Below are positions 6,491 through 11,226 of a stretch of DNA of 13,478 nucleotides, in pieces (positions within the stretch are counted from its first letter, which is position 1; each line of letters opens with the position of its first letter). The notes under the pieces are model-generated. The model was not told the DNA's origin, searched no databases, and was given only the letters and a program-made list of their open reading frames with translations. Source of the DNA: Clostridiales bacterium (GTDB lineage Bacteria; Bacillota_A; Clostridia; Lachnospirales; Lachnospiraceae); the NCBI GenBank assembly GCA_030154385.1, contig JASKJZ010000025.1:1-13478 (forward strand), written 5' to 3'. The translations under genes were made by a program, and so were the position numbers.

Positions 6491-6925
6491 TTATTTAATT
6501 TGCAATATTAAAGCCTCATCCAAATCATAGTTTTGATTTTCCCAATATTTTCCCTGTTTGCTCGTAAAACATACAATGCAATAATCTGGATCTGTCACAC
6601 CAAGCGAATAATATTTTTCGTCTCCTTCGTTCCAAAATTGTTCTTTTGTCTCTTCATCGGTAAGAACGGTCATCGTGCCAATCAACATCAAGCCTTGTAT
6701 ATTGTCCGCATCCAAGATATAGATACATGCCTCTGGTTGCTCCATCCACTGCTTCGTACGTCCCGCCGAGGTATTGGTCGAAAACCAAAATTTCTGTATT
6801 CCGTCGGACTTTGCGATAAACATAGCCTTTGCATTGGGAAATCCATTTTGATCAACCGAACATGCGATTGCATCCCGACTCTCCTGCACCAATGTTAGTA
6901 TATTTTTCTTTACTTGCTTCTCCAT
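6491..6925 (-). CDS. PNPOx-like flavin-binding protein (general stress protein 26 type)
   Basis: 144 residues with the split-barrel pattern of the pyridoxamine 5'-phosphate oxidase superfamily: IACSVDQNGFPNAKAMFIAK, then the phosphate/flavin-binding stretch FWFSTNTSAGRTKQW, ACIYILDADN, LIGTMTVLTD and TDPDYCIVCFTSKQGKYW at the end. Proteins of this subgroup bind FMN, FAD or F420-like cofactors and are stress-linked; few have a proven reaction, and it is unlikely to be the real PdxH. I place the start at the ATG at 6923-6925, with GGGAGG six bases upstream, rather than an in-frame ATG 33 bases earlier with no ribosome binding site. No terminator separates it from marR 42 bases downstream, so read-through into marR is likely. 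Confidence 0.85.
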   Translation of the reverse strand: MEKQVKKNILTLVQESRDAIACSVDQNGFPNAKAMFIAKSDGIQKFWFSTNTSAGRTKQWMEQPEACIYILDADNIQGLMLIGTMTVLTDEETKEQFWNEGDEKYYSLGVTDPDYCIVCFTSKQGKYWENQNYDLDEALILQIK

Positions 6926-7020
6926 ACGTAACCTCCCTTTCCTTCGTGAACTTTCCATAATGAACTTTCTTTACCAATCTTTCACGTTTACTACTTTTTT
7001 GCCACCGCTGTAATTACCGG

Positions 7021-7743
7021 TTAGTGATACTTACCTTTTACCCAGAAGATATCCCATCCGTTTCCTCTGCCTAGTTCGTAGCTGCCATAACAGATTGATA
7101 CCTTACCCTTGCTCACATAAAATTTATAGTCCCCAAAATCATTGGACTTAATAAGCTCATAAGCACTCTGGTCAAAATCACCGTCAGAGGTAAGATATTT
7201 TTTTGCTGCCTTTAGAATCTTGCTTTTTATGGTGGCGTCATCTCCTGAAACCACATCTTCTATTTCTAATTGCTCACCACTGTTTAAATCAAAGATATAT
7301 CCATAATCCGTTTGATTATAAACACCTCCTGCATACCAGCATTCTTTCATATGTAAGCTAAGAATAGAGTTATTATTGTAAGTTGCCTTGCATATGGTTT
7401 TATAAAAGTATTGTACATCTTCTGGATAAAAAGAGCCATCCTTTGCATGATATTCTACCGTATCTTTTATACTTTGCGCACTTTCTGATTTCATGAAGGC
7501 TTCACTCTTCGATTTTAATAATTTATTAATTTTTTCTACAGCCGCCGTATCCCCTTTTATTTTCGGATACTGATAATAAACAACACCTCTTACCTTTTCA
7601 TTGTTATCCCGATAGACCACCTTATCTTTTTTCATCGTATACTCAGCCTTTGTGCTTGATGCAAATACCTTCGGCGCGGCATTAAACAAAACGGCAAAAA
7701 ATAGCACGACGATAAAAGCGATCTTTAACTTTTTTTCTCCCAT
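7021..7743 (-). CDS. secreted protein, DUF3298/RsiV-like
   Basis: 240 residues with a signal peptide: basic start MGEKKLK, hydrophobic core IAFIVVLFFAVLF and likely cleavage after KVFA (residue 28). The mature part resembles the extracellular DUF4163/DUF3298 region of RsiV and PdaC-like proteins: VVYYQYPKIKGDTAAVEKIN, a central YAGGVYNQTDYGYIFDLNSG, EDVVSGDD and a closing FYVSKGKVSICYGSYELGRG. Unlike true RsiV there is no transmembrane anti-sigma segment and no sigma-factor gene beside it, so it is probably a free secreted relative, perhaps binding peptidoglycan or lysozyme. The ATG at 7741-7743 follows AGAGGGG by about six bases. No confident promoter or terminator was found. The family call rests on motif pattern and is moderate. 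Confidence 0.7.
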   Translation of the reverse strand: MGEKKLKIAFIVVLFFAVLFNAAPKVFASSTKAEYTMKKDKVVYRDNNEKVRGVVYYQYPKIKGDTAAVEKINKLLKSKSEAFMKSESAQSIKDTVEYHAKDGSFYPEDVQYFYKTICKATYNNNSILSLHMKECWYAGGVYNQTDYGYIFDLNSGEQLEIEDVVSGDDATIKSKILKAAKKYLTSDGDFDQSAYELIKSNDFGDYKFYVSKGKVSICYGSYELGRGNGWDIFWVKGKYH

Positions 7744-7836
7744 AAAAAACCCCTCTTCACTCTCATTTCATAATCTTAATCTTTTCCCTTAGTTTAATAC
7801 GATTAAGCTAAAATGTCGATATCTATTTTCAAATAA

Positions 7837-8159
7837 CTAAAGTCCCCTCTTTGTAACAGATACATCCGACATCTTTCGTTCACTGACTCCATCAATTATA
7901 GTGTTTCCAATTCCCGCATCTCGAGTTGTTGTCTCATTGTTTCTTGATCATATCTCAAATTTTCACCCACGATATCCATATAGATTCTGTCTACTGCAGG
8001 AGCGATCTTTTTGAAAATGCACCACTTTCATCTCTGGTAACTGGATTTGACAATAATACCAAAATACTATCTTCTTACAAATCTGTTTTCATAATTTCAT
8101 GATTGGAAATATCTTCTAGCGCGGCAGCATGTTTCTTTTCCTTTGCAATTATCTGCCAT
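7837..8159 (-). pseudogene. decayed gene of unknown function, several frameshifts
   Basis: An ATG at 8157-8159 with a strong AGGAG site (GGTGGAGGAG) starts MADN, then a frame change is needed to read AKEKKHAAALEDISNHEIMK and, past a TAA, EDSILVLLSNPVTRDESGAF. A second change gives FKKIAPAVDRIYMDIVGENL and RYDQETMRQQ; a third gives TTRDAGIGNTIIDGVSERKM, ending SDVSVTKRGL and TAG at 7837-7839. The pieces are sequential, in gene order and protein-like in composition, which is why I read them as one eroded gene of about 105 residues. I do not recognise the family. The intact start signals imply recent decay. The alternative is non-coding DNA with chance open stretches. Confidence 0.45.
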
Positions 8160-8253
8160 TTCTATCTCCTCCACCTCTTTCATTTATAGTTTATGGCTCT
8201 TTTCACTCTTATCTATGTTCTTTCTCTTAAGAACCGTTTATACAACTACAAGC

Positions 8254-8281
8254 TTCTTTTATAATGAAATTTATAAAAGAA
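8254..8281. repeat. perfect 11-bp inverted repeat
   Basis: TTCTTTTATAA (8254-8264) and TTATAAAAGAA (8271-8281) around a 6-base loop. No T-run follows on either strand, so it is not a convincing terminator. It may be the end of a small element or a protein-binding site. Confidence 0.6.
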
Positions 8282-8287
8282 ATATAA

Positions 8288-8410
8288 TTATGCAAATTTA
8301 ATAATTTTACATACATTTTTAGTGAACACAACATTCTCCCTCAATTCCTTTGACCAAGTGTGGTTATAGCATGCATCACTCTTGTTGTGGAACTTATCAA
8401 TTTGTTTCAT
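8288..8410 (-). CDS. doubtful 40-residue open frame
   Basis: ATG at 8408-8410 to TAA at 8288-8290, beginning MKQIDKFHNKSDACYNHTWS. It is polar, with no membrane segment and no recognised family. It starts inside the T-tract of the terminator at 8416-8459 and has no Shine-Dalgarno, so expression is unlikely unless read-through occurs. It may be a remnant of a longer gene or non-coding. Confidence 0.2.
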   Translation of the reverse strand: MKQIDKFHNKSDACYNHTWSKELRENVVFTKNVCKIIKFA

Positions 8411-8415
8411 AATAA

Positions 8416-8459
8416 AAAATGATTATCCTGCACCGTCCAAAGTAAAGGATAATCATTTT
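8416..8459 (-). terminator. strong intrinsic terminator of the small transcript
   Basis: Perfect 13-bp stem AAAATGATTATCC/GGATAATCATTTT (8416-8428 with 8447-8459) around an 18-base loop, ending in six T on the minus strand. It follows the 9-codon frame directly, and the predicted RNA from about 8506 would be near 95 bases. On the plus strand it is also flanked by T, so it may work both ways. Confidence 0.85.
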
Positions 8460-8461
8460 AT

Positions 8462-8491
8462 TCAACCACTTGGGCAAGCATAAGTTATCAC
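8462..8491 (-). CDS. possible 9-codon peptide MITYACPSG
   Basis: GTG at 8489-8491 lies six bases after a perfect AGGAGG (8498-8503) and reads nine codons to TGA. An overlapping alternative, ATG at 8480-8482, gives MLAQVVE in another frame with a weaker site. The placement (promoter, Shine-Dalgarno, short frame, terminator) is that of a leader peptide or a small-RNA gene carrying a ribosome-binding region. There is no run of one amino acid, so classical amino-acid attenuation is not indicated. Confidence 0.3.
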   Translation of the reverse strand: MITYACPSG

Positions 8492-8512
8492 CTTACGCCT
8501 CCTGTTACCTAA

Positions 8513-8540
8513 ATTATAGCAGCAACCCTGTTTTTGTAAA
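8513..8540 (-). promoter_or_regulatory. promoter of the small terminated transcript
   Basis: Minus strand TTTACA (8535-8540), 16-base spacer and perfect TATAAT (8513-8518). The predicted start near 8506 lies just before AGGAGG. Confidence 0.75.
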
Positions 8541-8568
8541 GCACTGGCTACTGCTTTTTATATTATCA

Positions 8569-8602
8569 AAAGCCATCCCACAGTCTCCCGTGGAATGGCT
8601 TT
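8569..8602 (-). terminator. terminator of the rpsF-ssb-rpsR operon
   Basis: AAAGCCAT pairs with ATGGCTTT and, after one mismatch, CCAC with GTGG (8569-8581 with 8590-8602), closing an 8-base loop. On the minus strand it ends in four T. It lies about 60 bases after the rpsR stop; a smaller 7-bp hairpin (ATCCTTG/CAAGGAT, 8644-8663) sits right at that stop. Confidence 0.75.
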
Positions 8603-8662
8603 ATCATTTCAAATATTCACTACGACCCTTCACGGCTTCGCATATCCTTGATTTTACAAGGA

Positions 8663-8941
8663 TTAATCCATTGTGTAAGGCATTAAAGCGATATGTCTTG
8701 CTCTCTTTATTGCAACTGTAAGAGCTCTCTGATGCTTTGCACAGTTTCCTGTGATTCTTCTAGGAAGAATTTTTCCTCTTTCAGATACATATCTTTTTAA
8801 TTTATTTACATCCTTATAGTCAATTGTGTTGTGTTCTTTATCAGCACAAAATACGCAAACTTTCTTTCTTCTGCGCATTCCGCCTCTTCTCTTCATTGGA
8901 GAATCCGCTCTGTCGCCTCTATCATTTTTATTATATGGCAT
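8663..8941 (-). CDS. rpsR: 30S ribosomal protein S18
   Basis: 92 residues, a strongly conserved S18. It has a basic N-terminus ([11 protein letters not shown]), then [24 protein letters not shown] and [20 protein letters not shown], ending in [14 protein letters not shown] (Cys29, Cys32) with NCAKH (Cys67, His70) is the zinc-binding form of S18 rather than the cysteine-free form. I chose the ATG at 8939-8941 because AAGGAGG lies eight bases upstream; an in-frame ATG 21 bases earlier would place the Shine-Dalgarno inside the gene. S18 pairs with S6 on the platform of the small subunit, matching its operon with rpsF. It is the last gene of the operon, 52 bases after ssb, and the gap contains a small GCTGT/ACAGC hairpin (8964-8975). 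Confidence 0.98.
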   Translation of the reverse strand: MPYNKNDRGDRADSPMKRRGGMRRRKKVCVFCADKEHNTIDYKDVNKLKRYVSERGKILPRRITGNCAKHQRALTVAIKRARHIALMPYTMD

Positions 8942-8993
8942 AATAATGACCTCCTTATCCATTGCTGTTTACAGCATCATTTTCTAAACGAAT

Positions 8994-9437
8994 CTAATTG
9001 AAAGGTAACTCTTCATCAATACCATCTGGGATATTCATGAAGCCATCCCCAACTGCCTGGCTAGGAGAAGGCGCAATCGGCTGAAAGCCTCCTACACTAT
9101 TGTCTGAACTTGCATTTTTGCTCTCTGCAAACTCAACTTCTTCCATGACAACATCCGTTGTGTATACTTTAACACCTTCTTTGTTGGTATAGCTTCCCGT
9201 CTGGATTCTACCACTTCCAACAATTCGGGTTCCCTGATGTAAATACCGCTCAATAAACTCTGCGGTCTTACCAAACGATACACAGCTGATAAAATCAGCG
9301 GTCTGCTCATCACCCTGACGTTTGAAACGACGATCAACGGCTAGGGTATATCTGGCAACTGCGGATGCGCTCTCGCCTTGGGAATATCTAATTTCAGGGT
9401 CTCTAGTCAGTCGACCCATCAGAACTACTTTATTCAT
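8994..9437 (-). CDS. ssb: single-stranded DNA-binding protein
   Basis: 147 residues. The OB fold covers about residues 1-105: MNKVVLMGRLTRDPEIRY, VARYTLAVDRRFKR, TADFISCVSFGKTAEFIERY and GRIQTGSYTNKEGVKVYTTD. A flexible Ser/Pro/Gly-rich linker follows, then the acidic partner-binding tip GIDEELPFN. The tip has one Asn after the usual terminal Phe. AAGGAGG lies nine bases before the ATG. Placement between rpsF and rpsR, 24 bases after rpsF, is the standard bacterial order, and it is co-transcribed with them. It coats ssDNA in replication and repair and recruits partners through the tip. Confidence 0.98.
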   Translation of the reverse strand: MNKVVLMGRLTRDPEIRYSQGESASAVARYTLAVDRRFKRQGDEQTADFISCVSFGKTAEFIERYLHQGTRIVGSGRIQTGSYTNKEGVKVYTTDVVMEEVEFAESKNASSDNSVGGFQPIAPSPSQAVGDGFMNIPDGIDEELPFN

Positions 9438-9461
9438 GAGGGAATACCTCCTTCTCTATGC

Positions 9462-9749
9462 TTATGCGTCTACGCGAATGCATAAATATCTGAGTACATT
9501 GTCCATGATGCGAACTCTTTGTTCAAGCTCACCTGGAGTAGTTGCCTCAGACTCGAAGCTGATAATGTAGTAGTAGCCATCTTTCATTTTCTGAATTTCA
9601 TAAGCCAATCTTTTTTTGCCCCAATCATCAATATTTGTGATTGTGCCACCGAATCTATCGATATATCCTTTGGCCTTTTCAAGCGTTGCTACTCTAGCAT
9701 CGTCTTCGATTTTTGCATTTACAACTAATACTAATTCGTACTTATTCAT
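9462..9749 (-). CDS. rpsF: 30S ribosomal protein S6
   Basis: 95 residues with the S6 signature throughout: MNKYELVLVVNAKIEDDARV, GGTITNIDDWGKKRLAYEIQ, KMKDGYYYIISFESE, then RVRIMDNVLRYLCIRVDA. The start is the ATG at 9747-9749, 11 bases after AGGAGG. A GTG four codons upstream overlaps the Shine-Dalgarno and is an unlikely start. It is the first gene of the rpsF-ssb-rpsR operon, with its own promoter (9834-9862) and a leader of about 78 bases that can fold near the ribosome binding site. In many bacteria the S6-S18 pair represses this operon through the leader. Confidence 0.98.
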   Translation of the reverse strand: MNKYELVLVVNAKIEDDARVATLEKAKGYIDRFGGTITNIDDWGKKRLAYEIQKMKDGYYYIISFESEATTPGELEQRVRIMDNVLRYLCIRVDA

Positions 9750-9779
9750 AGTTGTCTGCACCTCCTTTTGGTCTCTGGC

Positions 9780-9800
9780 TCTCTATTATCAGTATAGAGA
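9780..9800 (-). promoter_or_regulatory. hairpin in the rpsF leader
   Basis: Seven-bp stem TCTCTAT/ATAGAGA around a 7-base loop, about 10 bases upstream of the Shine-Dalgarno. Bases outside the stem can extend it: CCTT (9803-9806) could pair with AAGG (9764-9767) of the Shine-Dalgarno itself, with a large internal loop between. It may be the site for S6:S18 autoregulation, but I do not see the CCG loop element of that motif clearly, so this is a low-confidence suggestion. Confidence 0.4.
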
Positions 9801-9833
9801 ACAAGGAAAAATTTAAACGTCTCACAAAGTAGA

Positions 9834-9862
9834 AGTATAACACACTTTATTCAACGATGCAA
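9834..9862 (-). promoter_or_regulatory. promoter of the rpsF operon
   Basis: Minus strand TTGCAT (9857-9862), 17-base spacer and TATACT (9834-9839). An A-tract repeat ends one base upstream of the -35 box, the position of an UP element. Predicted start near 9827. Confidence 0.8.
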
Positions 9863-9863
9863 G

Positions 9864-9915
9864 TTTTTTTAATTTTTTTGCAGAATCTGTTTTTTTAATT
9901 TTTTTGCAGAATCTG
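9864..9915. repeat. two perfect tandem copies of a 26-bp A-tract unit
   Basis: Each plus-strand unit is T7-AA-T7 followed by GCAGAATCTG; copies are 9864-9889 and 9890-9915 with no difference. On the minus strand this puts A7-TT-A7 directly upstream of the rpsF -35 box, and again one unit further out. Position and composition fit a duplicated UP element; the repeat could also vary in copy number. Confidence 0.9.
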
Positions 9916-9956
9916 AAAATTTGTGTACCAGAGAGTTTGTATTTCTCTTCGAACTT

Positions 9957-11105
9957 TTATTGCCTCTCTTTGTTTAACTTAAAAATATACGCACATAACA
10001 TAGATACCAGTGGTGTGGTCGCTACAATTCCAATGGATCCCGCGACCCCTTGCAAAATTTCTATCACGATCATATCGCTATTTAAAATCTGAATCATCGG
10101 GTATTTATAGACCTGAAAAAGAATCAGTAAATTAAAGGCCGATCCTACGAATGCCAAAATTAAAGTATTTGCCATTGTCCCCATAGCATCTCTTCCAATA
10201 TTCATGCCAGATTGGAAAATCTGTCTTCTGGCAATGGTGGGATTTTGTTCATACACTTCATGCAATGCAGAAACAATGGACATAGAAGTATCCATAAGCG
10301 CTCCAAGAGCAGATAGTAAAATTCCGCTGATTAAGAGCCCACTGATTCTTAGCGGAGAATCAGAAGCACGAATCACCAGTTCTTCCGCCTCCGACATATT
10401 AAATCCATTCATTGGAGTCAAGATGGTAACAAACCAAGCAAATAGTCCTGCCATCACCACTCCGCCTACACATCCCAAAAACGCACAAAGCGTCTTCTTA
10501 CTATATCCTGTCAGTACCAAGAGTGAACCTGCGCTTGTATAAGCAACTATGGCAATCGTTGCAAGCACGGGTTCTACACCTTTTAAAACTAGCGGTATTA
10601 ATAAAAACCAAAGGCTAAGTAACGTGAATGCAAGACCCACTAAAGCTCTGGCCCCTTTTTTCCCGCCAACAAAAATCATTGCCAAGGCAAACACGATTAA
10701 TGCCAACATTAATATGACACTCCGATCATAATTTGTGATTGAAAGCACATACAACTCATTTGAATCATTAAAATCCAGTCGCACAATCACGCGCGTTCCA
10801 TATTTTGCGTCCACATTATAGTATGCATTTACATAATTGGTCGCTTCTAACACCGTACCTTTATACTTTCCAGATAAAACGGTCACTTCTAGCTCCTGTT
10901 CTCCAATACGGCGTCCTTCTGTCCAGGTATCTGCTGCCGCCTCGTCATGGATTACATCGGTCACTTTCGCTACCGCAAATATTCTTTTTTGCGCGGACGA
11001 CTCCACCTCGTCACGATCTGGCTGATTTAATACGATTGCAGCCACAATAAATAGCAATATCATGATTACCGCAGTAATCATTCGGATTGTTTGGCTCTTT
11101 CTCAC
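9957..11105 (-). CDS. YibE/F family membrane protein
   Basis: 382 residues. TM1 covers about 10-27. An extracytoplasmic beta-rich part (about 40-125) follows, including EQELEVTVLSGKYKGTVLEA and a TRVIVRLDF strand. Seven more TM helices follow, at roughly 130-147, 153-173, 178-200, 206-229, 254-271, 309-332 and 347-375. The family signature is strong: LGALMDTSMSIVSALHEVYE and FQSGMNIGRDAMGTMANTLI. YibE/F proteins are widespread in Firmicutes; a transport or export role is assumed, but the function is not established. It starts with GTG (11103-11105) preceded by GAGGTGAT. No strong terminator separates it from the rpsF promoter about 95 bases downstream, so some read-through into the ribosomal operon is possible. 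Upstream, a hairpin at 11166-11191 isolates it from the large secreted protein. Confidence 0.9.
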   Translation of the reverse strand: MRKSQTIRMITAVIMILLFIVAAIVLNQPDRDEVESSAQKRIFAVAKVTDVIHDEAAADTWTEGRRIGEQELEVTVLSGKYKGTVLEATNYVNAYYNVDAKYGTRVIVRLDFNDSNELYVLSITNYDRSVILMLALIVFALAMIFVGGKKGARALVGLAFTLLSLWFLLIPLVLKGVEPVLATIAIVAYTSAGSLLVLTGYSKKTLCAFLGCVGGVVMAGLFAWFVTILTPMNGFNMSEAEELVIRASDSPLRISGLLISGILLSALGALMDTSMSIVSALHEVYEQNPTIARRQIFQSGMNIGRDAMGTMANTLILAFVGSAFNLLILFQVYKYPMIQILNSDMIVIEILQGVAGSIGIVATTPLVSMLCAYIFKLNKERQ

Positions 11106-11165
11106 AATATCACCTCATACTAGCACCTGTTTACGGTTATTTGTATTGTATACGAATATGAAATA

Positions 11166-11191
11166 GGATGCCATGAAAAAACATGGCATCC
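11166..11191 (-). terminator. terminator after the large secreted protein gene
   Basis: Perfect 10-bp stem GGATGCCATG/CATGGCATCC around a 6-base loop, about 35 bases after the stop codon. The minus-strand tail TATTTCATATT is only moderately T-rich. Confidence 0.7.
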
Positions 11192-11226
11192 CATCAAAAA
11201 TTGCATTTTTATTTTTTGGAAATTGT

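Larger units (their letters stand above)
7744..8662. other. 919-base region without an intact gene
   Basis: From left to right it holds an AT-rich stretch upstream of the secreted-protein gene (7744-7836), a decayed gene (7837-8159), a small inverted repeat GTTCTT/AAGAAC (8217-8234), an 11-bp inverted repeat (8254-8281), a doubtful 40-codon frame (8288-8410), a strong hairpin terminator (8416-8459), a 9-codon frame with a Shine-Dalgarno (8462-8491), a consensus promoter (8513-8540), the terminator of the ribosomal operon (8569-8602) and a 7-bp hairpin at the rpsR stop (8644-8663). The density of palindromes suggests a worn mobile-element or small-RNA locus. Confidence 0.6.

Noticed and set aside
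7021..7743. Anti-sigma factor RsiV proper
   Set aside because: There is a cleavable-looking signal peptide instead of a cytoplasmic anti-sigma domain plus TM segment, and no sigma factor gene alongside.
8462..8540. Amino-acid attenuator or T-box leader
   Set aside because: The nine-codon frame has no run of one amino acid, no T-box sequence is visible and the downstream gene is a pseudogene of unknown role.
8604..8639. Open frame ending EAVKGRSEYLK just before the ribosomal operon terminator, as the tail of a lost gene
   Set aside because: Only about a dozen convincing codons, overlapping the rpsR end in another frame; too short to support.
9864..9915. Short direct repeats as a CRISPR remnant
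   Set aside because: The two 26-bp units are directly adjacent with no spacer and are mostly A/T homopolymer.
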